Below the pieces are notes generated by a model. The model did no database searches and had not been told where the DNA came from. It worked only from the letters and a program-made list of their open reading frames with translations. From Dendrolimus kikuchii (lineage: Eukaryota > Arthropoda > Insecta > Lepidoptera > Lasiocampidae): a DNA stretch of 64,000 bases. The translations under genes and the position numbers were made by a program. The first letter of the stretch is position 1. Each line of letters begins with the position of its first letter. Location of the stretch: assembly GCA_019925095.2 (NCBI GenBank), contig CM034409.1, positions 3,103,001 to 3,167,000 on the forward strand. The letters are read 5' to 3'. Shown here piece by piece: positions 19,621 through 30,566 of the stretch.

Positions 19621-20182
19621 AGTTAGCCAAACATTGGCGTTCGGATGGCCATCTGTAGATTCTAAGTTCTTGTCAGCTATTATGTGTTTGTCGACCTACA
19701 GGATTGCCCTGCTTAGGAGAGCGTATAAGAACGCGAGGAGTCGGCAGCCATGTGCGTTGCTAGTCTGGTGGCTGTGCATGCAACGACAGCCGTTACAGCT
19801 CACTGGCTTAGGGTTCCGTTCTTGTGACGACGCTACAGAACTCTGAAAGTAATGAGACACGTGCTATATAACTGTTTCGTTTACTTTTATCAACCATTAA
19901 ATAATAAGAGGAAAAGATTTCCCGAAATATTGCATTCGGGAGAGCGTATTTCGCCCATTTTATTTATTCAAGGAAAAGCGAAAATTGTTAACAAAAATCC
20001 AATATCCGTTGTTGTTGGGGGTGTTCGCCCATTTGGAGGTAAATGTGTTTTGTATTAGGTTTATGTGAGGGAATAATAGTCAATATTGAAGCAGGTTATT
20101 TTCTTCATAAGGAGAGACAGATTGGTCAAGTGCGTGTCGGACTGCGACAGGTTCCGTAGATATAATAAACGTCCATACTTTT
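19621..20182. other. No recognised feature
   Basis: Short frames only, with no family resemblance. Confidence 0.35.
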
Positions 20183-20250
20183 TGTCATTTATACGTGCAG
20201 GCACGGAGAGGAAATAACAATTCCTGCGGCCGAGAGGCCTGTCCTAAGAA
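20183..20250 (+). mobile_element. SINE-M, 5' fragment
   Basis: First about 65 bp (TACGTGCAGGCACGGAGAGG to GGCCTGTCCTAAG), then unrelated sequence. Confidence 0.7.
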
Positions 20251-20399
20251 TATTATTAAGAAAAAAATGTTAGTAACAAAAACATTACAAATATTATTTA
20301 GTTGTATGATTGGTATGGTGTTGTTTGACGACACACAACTTGTACATTTAGATATACATGTATGTTTATATTGTAATTTATGTAACATTTTCCTTAATA

Positions 20400-20590
20400 T
20401 TTACGTATGTATTAGTATATTATATCTATTGCATACCTACCCCCATCCATACCGAGTTTCTGTCCATCCAAAGGTTGTCTGCAAGAAATGGCTCCCAGCG
20501 ATAAGTCCACTCATTGTACTTATCATTACGATTGTATGTATAAATTTATTGTAACATTGTGTGCAATAAAATATATTCTATTCTATTCTA
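20400..20590 (+). mobile_element. LINE-J 3'UTR
   Basis: Contains GGTTGTCTGCAAGAAATGGC, CAGCGATAAGTCCACTCATT and an AATAAAATATATTCTATTCT tail. It resembles the Jockey-like 3'UTRs at 20635 and 50930. Confidence 0.55.
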
Positions 20591-20631
20591 CAATCATATA
20601 CTACCTACATCGCCTTATTCATTTTTTATTT

Positions 20632-20765
20632 ATTTAGGTTGCCTGGAAGAGATCGCTTTGAGCGATAAGGCCGCCTCTTGTATTGTCTAAAAATATTGTA
20701 AGTATGGTCTGTTTTTGTAATTGTATATTTTGGTGTCCAATACCATAATATAATAATAAAGAATT
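20632..20765 (+). mobile_element. LINE-J 3'UTR
   Basis: TAGGTTGCCTGGAAGAGATC leads into a small hairpin ATCGCTT-TGAGCGAT and AAGGCCGCC, then AATAATAAAG. This stem-loop is the most conserved part of all LINE-J ends in the window. Confidence 0.65.
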
Positions 20766-21356
20766 ATTAGATGAGGTTTTTTTTTTAAATAGCCTTCCTC
20801 ATTTTTCATGAGACAAGAAAGAGGTTCTTATCTTCTTAACACGACTCAAGAGAAAAGGTGTCTTTATTTTTGAAGTGAAACTTCTATATAGACGGGGTCT
20901 TAGGATATTCTGTCACGAAAAAGCGTTACTGCCGCGTGGAGGAGCGGCATAAATTTAGACTAGACGTGGTGAGAGGTGACAGCTCGTCTATATTCTCCTG
21001 CTTTCTGTCCGTGCGTAGGGCGCTCTCCTCGTCGTACCACAGTATCCCAAAGAGGAGGAAATCAATTATAACACGTAAGGAGGTTTCTAGCTTTCCTGCT
21101 TCACAGATCTCCCTTTACTTTGAATCGTTGCAAGTGTTATGAGGTCCCTCAAGTCCTGTGAACATCTTTGGATCATGAGACTTGTGGTCTTCATCTTCCT
21201 GATAATCTTATTTTAAATGAAATGAAGTCTGCGGGCTGCAGCATTATTTACCTGTTTTTACCACATGGTGAATGTGATGTGATGGAAAGGCGTCATCTAT
21301 GGACTAATATATTATTAGTGTATATGCCTATTATACAACTATGTATAATAAATAGT
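20766..21356. other. No recognised feature
   Basis: Frames at 20936-21142 and 21168-21407 show no recognised motif. Confidence 0.35.
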
Positions 21357-21395
21357 ATGACAGGCGGGCCGCAGGTTGGGTATAGCGGATATAAA
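21357..21395 (+). mobile_element. hAT right-end fragment
   Basis: GCGGGCCGCAGGTTGGGTAT followed by AGCGG resembles the right end of the hAT element at 34430-34453 (GGCTGCAGGTTGAGTATAGC). Confidence 0.5.
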
Positions 21396-21420
21396 CATAC
21401 AAATTAAACAGTAGATTGTT

Positions 21421-21530
21421 ACACGAGGGATGAATATGACCTATTTAGGCACACGATGTCTTGCCGCACGAGCGTAGCAAGGACGTTAACAATTCGAGTG
21501 CTAAAATAGGTCTTTCATCCGAGGTCAACA
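21421..21530. repeat. Imperfect palindromic element
   Basis: ACGAGGGATGAATATGACCT near the left and AATAGGTCTTTCATCCGAGG at the right are approximate complements. The centre has TTGCCGCACGAGCGTAGCAA. Short elements of this design occur in several insects. The family name is not known to me. Confidence 0.6.
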
Positions 21531-21970
21531 TTCTGCTTTTCATTTCTAATATGAGGAAAGTAAATAAATACCTGATTACGTATCGTAAGCAAACAACTAC
21601 TTCTCTAATGAAATCAGGCGAAATCGTCTGAATTAATCACTATAAAAATACCGTTATGCAAATTTCTGTGTCTGTGGTATTCTACCAATCAGTATTTTTT
21701 TTATTATTGATAATAGTAAATATTTAGTTCAAATGTATGTAAATTAAACAATCATTTAGTGAAAAGTAAATTATAAGTGTAAAATCATGTTACAAAATTG
21801 TTGATTTTTTTTATTACAATCTATGCAGTGATTTAATAGTGGCTGTAAAAAAGTTGGGATATGGGGTCTGTATTATCTATGGCTCTCTTACTGGTTTTAA
21901 TTTTTTTGACAGCATGGAAAATCGTTTCCCAGGGACGAACAGTATCATTTTCATGCCACTGAACAAGTTT
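21531..21970. other. No recognised feature
   Basis: AT-rich; no supported element. Confidence 0.4.
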
Positions 21971-21971
21971 T

Positions 21972-22295
21972 ATCCAATTTTATCCGTGCAGGAACGGAGA
22001 AAGAATACAAATTCCTGCGGCCGGGCGGTCTGTCGTAAGAGGCGACGAAACAACCCACAGCTAGTTGGCAGGGCATTTGCCCGACTGGATGACTACCACC
22101 CTTGGTCTAAAGTATGTCGCCATAACAACCTTGAGTTGTGTTCCGGCATTAGTGACTAAGTTCCAGTCTCCCTTAAAAGAGCAGCAGCGCTTTTGTAGCA
22201 CCTTTGGTGTTGCAAATGTCTATAGGCGATGGTAACCGCTTTCCATCAAGTGGGCCGTCTGGCTGTCTGATGAACTCCTGCAATAAAAAAAAATT
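21972..22295 (+). mobile_element. SINE-M, full length
   Basis: Complete forward copy with an A-rich tail at 22281-22300. It shows minor changes such as a CTAGTTGGCAGGG variant of the central box. Confidence 0.85.
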
Positions 22296-22299
22296 AAAA

Positions 22300-22737
22300 A
22301 AAAACGTAACTCCGAGCGTAGTTTCCGACTATGCAAAATGAAAATGCATGTATATATCTGTCGTAGTGAGTGCATCGCAAGTGCAACATTCCCATTGTGT
22401 ACGACGCCCAACGACGATGCATTTCACATGGGGTTGCATAATTTTGGGGTGCCGTATTGATTTTGGAGCTGAAGGTTAGGGTTACGCCTGAGACCCGGTT
22501 TGCGTGATTAGCTTGTATCACGTAATGTTTGTTTGGTATTGTGGAAGGAAATAGTGTTTATTGATTTATCACTGTCTTTAAATATTTGCTTAGTCGCTTT
22601 GTGGTGAGTTCCGACAATTGTATCGTATAGTGTGGCTTCATCTGCGATAGCGTTACAGATATAGACTGTTTCACGCAGATACGGCGATATTTAATGCGTT
22701 ATTAGAGAGGCGACGTTAAATATAGACAGATAATTTA
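22300..22737. other. No recognised feature
   Basis: No supported gene or element. Confidence 0.35.
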
Positions 22738-23307
22738 TCATTATATTAATACGTGAAGCGAAAACTTTGTACCCCTTTTTACGAAAATTGCGCGGAAAGA
22801 GGAGTATGAAAATTTGTTCACTTATCTATACTAATATTATAAAGAGGTAAAGTTTGTGAGTTTGTGACGTTGTAGGGAGTAATCTCTGGATCTACTGAAC
22901 CGATTTTAAACATTCTTTTACGGTTCGAAAGCCACGTTAATAGGGTGTCTATAGGCTATATAACATGACGCTATATACCACGGGAGCGGGACAGAGTGCG
23001 TGTGAAAATGCGCCGGGTGGCTAGTAGTTTATATAGAGAAGGTGTCCAGAATGCTAATATTTGTTTTTAATAATGCATAATAAATACATTAAATCATTAA
23101 AAAAAAACATTACACACACTGCCATGTATTTGACACACACACGCATAAATACTCTTTTGTTTATTGTTAAAGGTCATATTAACAGAGTAAGCCTTGGCGA
23201 AATCTGTGATTATAGAAGTATAGTCCTTGACAACAGAACCATAATAATGTTCAAACTTATAATTTAAATTAATTATGGTCAAATTTCGACCAATGGGCGA
23301 CCACTAG
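22738..23307 (+). mobile_element. Helitron D carrying a nested Helitron A
   Basis: Starts TCATTATATTAATACGTGAA after A and ends GGGCGACCACTAG before T. Removing 22825-23024 restores ACTTA|TAGTTTATATAGAG, matching uninterrupted Helitron D copies. It is the most complete Helitron D in the window. Confidence 0.9.
22825..23024 (+). mobile_element. Helitron A nested in Helitron D
   Basis: TCTATACTAATATTATAAAG at the start and GCGCCGGGTGGCTAG at the end. It sits exactly between A (22824) and T (23025) with no target duplication. At 200 bp it is closely related to 4982-5163. Confidence 0.95.
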
Positions 23308-23404
23308 TATTGAATAAACATGTGTACGAGATCAAGGTAAGTTATCTTTCATATACAAAAATCACTGAAGGATAATATGATTGCGGTTGCCAATTCGGAT
23401 AATC

Positions 23405-23695
23405 GATATCCGTGCAGGAACGGAGAAAGAATACAATTTCCTGCGGCCGGGCGGCCTGTCGTAAGAGGCGACAAAACAACCCACAGCCAGGTGGTAGGGT
23501 ATTTGCCCGACTGGATGGCTACCACCCCTGGTCTAGACTATGCCATCATAACAACCTTGAGTTGTGTTTTCCGGCATTAGTGACCAGGTTCCAGTCTCCC
23601 TTAAGAGAGTAGCAGCGCATTTGTAGCACTTTTGGTGTTGCAAATGTCCATAGGCGATGGTAACCGCTTTCCATCAAGTGGGACCGTCTGCTTGT
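23405..23695 (+). mobile_element. SINE-M, 3'-truncated
   Basis: Complete head and middle. The copy breaks at GGGACCGTCTGCTTGTAATC before the usual CTGCTGAACTCC and A tail. Confidence 0.8.
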
Positions 23696-23699
23696 AATC

Positions 23700-24057
23700 G
23701 AGTCTCGACTGTAAAAATAAGCGGATACTCCAACCGCTGCGTTTTTGCTATTTCTGTTATTCCTAAACCGCTCACGTTTACTTGTAGTGCGTCCTAAGCC
23801 TAACATCTTTGTCCGTTAGTCGACTATTCGTATCACGCGCGCCGACTCTAGACAAGCGCATCCAAATACCTCATTATGTGGTATACGTGACAGTATATCT
23901 ATACGCCGACAAACGGGCTTGTCATTTTTTTTATTTTTTGTTAAAGGGATGGAAAATCTGTGAAGTGTCTATGTTTTTTGTTGTTATTCTTAGATGGTCT
24001 GGTCTTTAGTCAAGACCGTATTCTTGATGTCATTTAAAGCACATAGTCTTTATTTCT
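23700..24057. other. No recognised feature
   Basis: No supported gene or element. Confidence 0.35.
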
Positions 24058-24295
24058 TTTTTTTTAAGTGTTCGCGGCTAATATACATAATAAAACTACG
24101 TTTTAACGGTTTTAAGCGCGGGAATTTATTTGATTTTTATTGTTCTGATGTTTCGGACACTCAAGACGCTGTGAGCTCTTTCTGCGTGCACCGGAACACA
24201 AATCAACTTGATTGATAATTTATTTTTATTTTTCCTCCAACCCATTTTGATATTATATAAATTTATTAGAGCTAGGCATGTTTAATAAATCAAGT
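24058..24295 (+). mobile_element. PLE, internally deleted, with inverted left end
   Basis: The order is: a 35-nt-tail equivalent in reverse (TTCGCGGCTAATATACATAA), an inverted terminal-repeat piece (AATAAAACTACGTTTTAACG to GATGTTTCGGACACT), then the forward end of the coding region (CAAGACGCTGTGAGCTCTTT, encoding SSFCVHRNTNQLD) and the start of the forward 3'UTR. The whole RT/GIY-YIG body is deleted. The inverted-left-end layout is the same as in the 52-55 kb copy. Confidence 0.8.
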
Positions 24296-24718
24296 CGGCA
24301 TTTTTTCATTTTCAACAAAAATGTGTTTGAGTAATAATAAAGTTTTTCATGTAAGGTATTTTCGATTAAATGTTTTTGTAGGGTGTTGGAATTAAAACAC
24401 TGTACAGTGAAACACCGTCGTCTCTATTGAACCCGACGACATGTCTGGACTGTCGTGCGCTTATTCGATTATACTTCAATTAAAATATTAATGATAATTC
24501 CTTATTTAATATTTTGAACCATTCCTTCTTAACTTTTAATGGGCAGTTGCTATAGCACACTATTCATTCACTTGCGATTCATACCGGAAGAATTTTGATT
24601 TTACTCGTATGAAGCTTATGTCAAATTTTAACCGATAGCAAGGTAAATGAACGTTCGGTAACATAAAGGAACCGGCCAGGGAACGGTCGTTACAGTGCAT
24701 TTATTATTTATTTATCTA
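24296..24718. other. No recognised feature
   Basis: AT-rich; no supported element. Confidence 0.4.
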
Positions 24719-24905
24719 CTAGCTGCATCCGGCATGCCTTGCAATGTCCCGCAAACTAAAAAATTGTTTGGTTGTATATTCTGGTTTTTGGGCCAGAAAC
24801 CCTTGCGGGCGTCCTCTGACCACCCCACCAAAGTTTCAACACAATCTGATAAATGGTTCAGGCACGCATAAAAAACAAACATACAAACATATGGCAAAGC
24901 TGTAA
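24719..24905 (-). mobile_element. Helitron-like element, other family
   Basis: The plus strand begins CTAGCTGCATCCGGCATGCC after A. AAGTTTCAACACAATCTGAT and AACAAACATACAAACAT are typical 5' regions of lepidopteran Helitrons read in reverse. The 5' terminus is not fixed. Confidence 0.6.
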
Positions 24906-25059
24906 CTAAAGATTGTGCTAAGGTAAGTTATCCTGGTTGTAATAATCTAAGCGAGATATGGCTTATAAAGAACTCTGCACTAGGCAAAGCTTGTCTTGTA
25001 GGGATCATACATTTTTATGTCTAAAAATTGGCCCTTACTGTATAACCGTTATAATCTAA

Positions 25060-25501
25060 ATACCTATATATAAAAATCAATTGCTGTTCGTTAGTCTCGC
25101 TAAAATTCGAGAACGGCTGGACTGATTTGACTAATTTTGGTTTTGAATTATTTGTGGAAGTCCAGGGAAGGTTTAAATGTGAGGAAATATGAAAAAAAAT
25201 GCTTGGAATATAGTAAAAACAATAATTTCGTTTTCTCATAAACTATTCCTACCTGTCAAACATTTGATGTTCGTCCCGTCGTTTAGAAATCAATTAAATT
25301 TAAAAGTCGTTCAGAAATCAAATTAAATTTAAAAGTGAAGTTTTTTTTTCATTTTTTTAATTTTTAATGGCAAACGTTTGATGTTCGTTCCGGTTAAGTT
25401 TTAACCACATTTTTTTTACTAAAGTTGAAACATTGTACAATTATCATTCAGCTTTTTTTATTTATTGATTCAGGCGGTACGAAGTTTGCTGGGTCAGCTA
25501 G
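25060..25501 (+). mobile_element. Helitron C
   Basis: Second copy of 16102-16544. It ends GTTTGCTGGGTCAGCTAG followed by T. The start is near CCTATATATAAAAATCAATT, with CC where TC is expected. Confidence 0.8.
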
Positions 25502-25840
25502 TAATATAATATAATATAATAATAACCGTCTTTGAAGTTATGAATTGAATATTATAATAAAATTCAAGCAACCGCAAAACCGACATTTTTTCACTTACTT
25601 TCATATGCAAAATTTTGATAATTTCGTGAATATATTAGCATTCACAGTCTAAATGAAACAGATTAAGTGCGCAAAATGATAATTGTTTTGTTATTTTACA
25701 TAATTCTAGAGTGAATTAGCATATCTGTTTACGCTTTCTGCACTAGAATGATGCGCATAAGAAATTATCGAGATACACGCGTAAACTTTTAGGCCAAGAT
25801 GCCTGCTACTTCCGAAACAATAAGACATCTATACCTACTT
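25502..25840. other. No recognised feature
   Basis: AT-rich; no supported element. Confidence 0.4.
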
Positions 25841-25841
25841 A

Positions 25842-25870
25842 TAGTATTTTCTTAAGTTTTCGCGACTAGT
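25842..25870. repeat. Lone PLE tail-like sequence
   Basis: TATTTTCTTAAGTTTTCGCG followed by ACT matches the reverse complement of the 35-nt PLE tail at 54940-54974 almost exactly. No PLE terminal repeat is attached. Confidence 0.5.
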
Positions 25871-25874
25871 ACAT

Positions 25875-26170
25875 ATCCATTAATATTATAAATGCGAAAG
25901 TAATTCTGTCTGTCTGTCTGTTCCGTTTTCACGGAAAAACTACTGGACCAATTTGGCTGAAACTCAGTATTATATTCGATGCCGAGGATGAACATAGGAT
26001 ACCTTTTATCACGAAAAATGGGATATTTTTCGGTATAAAAATATATTTGTCTGTTTGTTTGTTATGCTTTTACGAAAAACTACTGGATCGATTTGACTTA
26101 AATTTGGTATATATGTAATTTTAATTTCGAGGGTGGACAAGGGCTACTTTTTGTCCCGGATAATGGGATA
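25875..26170 (+). repeat. Helitron-like repeat F/G fragments
   Basis: TTAATATTATAAATGCGAAA, AAAACTACTGGACCAATTTG and AACATAGGATACCTTTTATC blocks are common in lepidopteran Helitron-like repeats. A second unit starts near 26045 (GTTTGTTTGTTATGC). Confidence 0.5.
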
Positions 26171-26177
26171 GATTTAT

Positions 26178-26335
26178 GTAAAGGTCATTTTGGTCAATTT
26201 AGTCATTTTGGTCATCTTAGTCATTTAAGATATTTTGGTAATTTTGGCCATTTTAGTCAGTGTAGTGATTTTGGTAATTTTGGTCAATTTGATAATTTTG
26301 GTAATGTTGGTAATTTTAGTAATTTTGATCAATAA
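26178..26335. repeat. 9-bp degenerate minisatellite, about 17 units
   Basis: Units such as GTCATTTTG, GTCAATTTA, GTAATTTTG and GATATTTTG follow each other in 9-bp register over about 155 bp. The consensus is GTNATTTTG. It lies at the end of a Helitron-like repeat and is non-coding. Confidence 0.9.
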
Positions 26336-26689
26336 AGAACGATACATTAACATTAATTCAATCGTGATATCAATAATTATCTTATATAAAATTTGTAATT
26401 AAAACAAAAATATAGGCACGTTCTGAAATTTTCTAATAATGCAATAGTTGTCACGTAATTTATACAAAACACCTCTCAGTGGTTGTCCTAAGAAATGTTT
26501 TAAATTATTTGGTATAGAATTTTTTTATTAGTGCTTGCCGTGGCCGCCCTTTTGTTAGTGCGGGACTTGCAGTATATAAACATACTAACTTTTGCCCGCG
26601 GCTTGGTTCGCGTTAGTGTAAATTTTGTAGACAAGTGGAGGACCGGACACACGTCGTTCTTAGATATGTGAAACTTAATTTTTAATCTA
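26336..26689. other. No recognised feature
   Basis: AT-rich; no supported element. Confidence 0.4.
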
Positions 26690-27030
26690 AAATATCAATA
26701 ACCACATCAAGCGAAGGCGGAACTAACCATACAAACAATACACTCAAAGTGTCGCTGTCATCTTGGTTACCGTGACGGCGTATACTGTATTTATTAGTGA
26801 TTTGTAACGGTTGCGCCAATAACGCGATCGCAGCGCCACCTTTTCGACTGTATTTTGAAATAGAATGAAAGTACTGAAAATATAGTACTTTCAGTACTAT
26901 TTTCTGGAGGAAAAGTACCCTATGTCCTTTTCTATTTACCTGACAACGTGTATGCACAATTTTGTGATAATGTGTCGCGTAGTTAAGGCGTGAAAGCGTT
27001 ACAAACAAACAAACTCACTATGGCGTTAAT
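26690..27030 (-). repeat. Helitron-like repeat G
   Basis: In reverse it shows GTTACGCTTTCACGCCTTAA, ACACGTTGTCAGGTAAATAG and GGTGGCGCTGCGATCGCG, like 5455-5645 and 31300-31640. Confidence 0.5.
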
Positions 27031-27154
27031 ATTATTAGTTTGTGCGTTTTCTTTGTTTCATAGCAAACCTTGTTACATGTTATTTTTCAACATATTCAAC
27101 AAGTCTTGTCCAATTGCTAGACCCTCTTATTATAATGACGTTTTTAAAATATTT

Positions 27155-27548
27155 TTGAAGTGAAACTTCTTTCGAATCGTAATTTGAAACTCGATGAAAC
27201 GTAAAAACAACACTAAAAAGAGATAAACACATAATTTACAGGACTAAGCCTGCGAGAGAGTGAGATACGAGTTTTACATTGTGCAGCACAGATTAAAGAC
27301 TCGATAAGACCAATGATTAAACACAGGTCCAATTTGGACCGAAATAAAACTGATAATATTTTTTAGACTAAAATAGCGAAAAATTGAAAGGGATACTTAA
27401 GAAGTTTATTTTGAATTTATAATATGTCGACGGATGTAGGCTAAAGGAATTATATTTATATTATTAAAAGTTAGAGAAGAATTATCTGTGAGTACATCCT
27501 CTGAAGTTTCACTTCTACTGCGTGTGAACTGCACACACACAATTTGTA
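27155..27548. mobile_element. MITE E, full length
   Basis: Left end TGAAGTGAAACTTCTTTCG. Right end CTGAAGTTTCACTTCTACTG followed by CGTGTGAACTGCACACACAC. The GAAGTGAAACTTC termini are inverted repeats. It is about 390 bp and non-coding, and serves as the reference copy for the family here. The superfamily is not determined. Confidence 0.85.
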
Positions 27549-27755
27549 TACTAGCCGATGGCTATCATGCGTGCAATTACGCTTAAGCTTCAGAACCTTA
27601 AGGATATTTATTGCTTACTGCAAACCAGTTTTGTCATCAAATTCAAATTCAAATTCATCGTAACATGTTGAGTCACGTATTAATTGCATTGTTGATAACT
27701 CGGTTAATTGCTTTTAGGGAGTTATTGATCGTTTGTTTGCCGGTGTGATACAATA

Positions 27756-27860
27756 TCTATATATTAATACGTGAAGCAAAAACTTTGTACCCCTTGTTAC
27801 GAAAATTGGGCGGACGGAGGAGTATGAAATTTCGCACACTTATAGTTTATGTTGAGAAGT
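27756..27860 (+). mobile_element. Helitron D 5' fragment
   Basis: TATTAATACGTGAAGCAAAA, CTTTGTACCCC and GGAGTATGAAATTTCGCACA match the 5' 100 bp of Helitron D. The rest is absent. Confidence 0.75.
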
Positions 27861-28299
27861 AGTGCAGAATGTTAATATTTTTTAAAATTCTGTATCTGTC
27901 ACCAAAGTGGAGCTGAAAACTTGAAACCTTGTTTACACCAAAATTTCTATCCTATGTTTGTAATTTAGCCTGGGTGTCTGCATTGCAGAGTGGCGAATGA
28001 TTAAGCGATTTGCTACAGTACCTATCTTTGTGCGGCATATGAGTTGCGTCCAAGGCGAGGTGTGTCTTGACTTTGATGAATTAAACCATCTATTGTTTAG
28101 ATGGGTTGAAATATGAAAGACGTACATATATATACTCGTATAGCCAGTTAGCTTAAAAGGCGTAAGGTACAAAGAATTATCGAAACGGTTAACGCTTAGG
28201 GGGCCATTCATTAATTACGTAAGGGTCGCGAAAACCCCCTTAAGTGTTTTAAAAATCTATTCATGCCCTTATCTGGAGAGCGAATAAAACCCATGCTTT
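27861..28299. other. No recognised feature
   Basis: No supported gene or element. Confidence 0.35.
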
Positions 28300-28525
28300 T
28301 TTTATTTTTATTGCATGAGTCCAGCAGGCATCCAGACGGCTCAGTGGTGGAAAGCGTTTACCATCGCCTATGGACATTCACAACACCAAAGGTGCTATAA
28401 ATGCGCTGCCGTTCTATTAAGGGAAACTGGAACCTGGTCACTAATGCCGGAACACAATTGAAAGTTGTAGAGACTAGGGATGGTAGCCATCCAGTCGGCA
28501 AATACCCTACCACCTGGCACTTTAG
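28300..28525 (-). mobile_element. SINE-M, rearranged
   Basis: Reverse copy with the tail side intact. After GGAACACAATTGAAAGTTGT the central part is scrambled: GTAGCCATCCAGTCGGC and CTACCACCTGGCA come before TTTAGACCAGGGG. The head is missing. Confidence 0.7.
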
Positions 28526-29089
28526 ACCAGGGGTAAGCGTCTTATCTAAGGCTTCGCCACAAAGCCCCCCTGTGGGTCTGTTCGATTTGTTATTAATCAG
28601 ATTATTTCTGTCCATCATCTGCCGACTGCAATCGTTTAACTGCACCGGACGTAGCTTGTTGTCTTGTCGACATCAAGTGTCCAATTTTATCGAACCGAAA
28701 TTGGCTGCAAGGTCAGACGTGTCCTCGTCAACGCAATTGGGGCAATAAATGTCGCGGAATGGGTAAAAATAAGAACTGACCAGTGTCCGACAGTACACAG
28801 ACTATCAATAATTGGCTAAAGGCTAATTTTCCAATCATCAGTTAAAAGTTATCAGTTAAATTATAATCTGACTAGATTAAAAAATTACACAATACAACTG
28901 TTTTATTCATGCAACTGTTATTTTAAATTTTCCCGTGGTGTATTTTATTCTTATGAATAAACGAATGGCAACGGATAAGTGGCAAAACGAATCGCAACAA
29001 AATTTTAAGTTCAAGTTTTACGGGCAGGTTTTTTATTTTAATTTATTATTGCATATACTTTAATTAAGTATATACAATTATAGTAAACA
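28526..29089. other. No recognised feature
   Basis: No recognised coding or repeat signal. Confidence 0.35.
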
Positions 29090-29228
29090 ATATACATACA
29101 TAACTTCACGCCAGTTCCCTTGCGGGGTAGGCACGGACAACAGAGCGCCATTCAGGCTTATTCTTACACACCTCAGTTGCTTCTTTGACATTCATAACTT
29201 TTGTCGTGCACGCTCGTCTGTTCTCAGC
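29090..29228 (-). mobile_element. RTE-1 3' stub
   Basis: The tail (CATACATACATAACTTCACG) and the last about 40 codons in reverse, including KNKPEWRSVVRAYPARELA. Truncated at the ACGAGCGT region. Confidence 0.85.
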
Positions 29229-30566
29229 CGTTGCTACAATAATTATACACACTTTATTGTGGTGAAAAAAATATATGTCAATCTTGATCATATGTCTGAG
29301 GTACCCCATGTACTCAAAACGCATTTTCGGTAAATTTTCTCGATAGAAAATAATTGCAAAGTGACATCTAAACGTGTTCTTCAATCTTTAATATTATGAT
29401 TACTGTTAATCGTACATCGCTAAAATAAATAACAGTAACGTATCATATTATAACAAATTGAACCCTTGTAGTTCTTTTATTCGGTTACTTAGAGAATTTG
29501 GAAGTAATTAATTATTTTATTATAAATGACTTCAAAAATGACGCCTCCCGGTCTCAATGTATGGGATTTGTCATTACGCCAGACGGCTTCGTGCTTAACG
29601 GTCACGTCGCTTTTTTGTAGCTCCGCTACTAAAAATGCTTTTAAATAAATGAAGGAGCAATCACAATGAGAATTTCGAAGCGACCGCACGGTGTTTATTT
29701 GGCGTATACGGTATAATGGTCTGAGCTAAATCACAGGTTGTGGATTCGAACCCTACTAGCGTTAGTCACTTGTTCTAGCAGACTTTTTTATTTTTATATC
29801 AAAGTTGATAAAATGGTCTTTTTCTCTTCTGAAATAATTTTATAAAATGCAATAAAAATACTTTTCTATATTTTTATATTTAATTTCATCTGGGCTTTCA
29901 TACTATTGACAATAAAACGTCTTTAAATAAATCTTACCGGTAACATTAAAATTCGAAAGCGTCATCTATGTTTCTCAATAGAAAATTACGTTGATACGTG
30001 GATAAGTAGAATTATAAATAATGAAAACATTCATCAATTTGATAACTGTTGTTGTGGCAGAGTAGGTTGACACTAGTACAGGTATAATCGGAGTTCGTGG
30101 ATTCCAGTCCAGAGTGCTCACTTCGTTTTTTTCTGCTTTTTATGTTTTATCTATTATTATTCATTTTAAAGTTCTTATCTATACAGATAAATAAATGTGA
30201 AGTGTCTGTTTGTAATGTCAAAATAAAAACTAAAACATGTAAGCGTCTACTATGTCACTGTCACGTTTCTTACGTCAGACAGAGCTGTATGTACTCAGTT
30301 CCTCTGCCTGACATTGTGACGAATAAAACACAAATGCATAGTTATTTGTTAAAAACAATAAATAAATTTCGACAATTGTTCACTTATGGCTAGAATTAAA
30401 CATTTTTTGAAAATAAAACTGCAATGCAACATCATGTTCAACTTCCGCCAAAAACTGTAGTATTATCGTAATGGAGGTTATGTCAATGTCAAACATTTAT
30501 GGCCAAATTCTATTTTCAGCCAAATGACAATCACACATTTCTAAAGAATTAAGCTGCTCTAAACAC
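29229..30566. other. Mostly unrecognised; tRNA-like B-box at 29750
   Basis: At 29698-29765, GGTATAATGGTCTGAG and GTGGATTCGAACCC resemble tRNA A and B boxes, but no complete cloverleaf is visible. A weaker GGATTCCAGTCC is at 30100. These may be tRNA-derived SINE relics. The rest is AT-rich without genes. Confidence 0.35.

Noticed and set aside
20862..20893. MITE E end (TGAAGTGAAACTTC)
   Set aside because: Only 14 bp match and the following sequence is unrelated, so chance or a tiny remnant cannot be told apart.
29698..29765. Functional tRNA gene
   Set aside because: Only box-like motifs; no complete cloverleaf.
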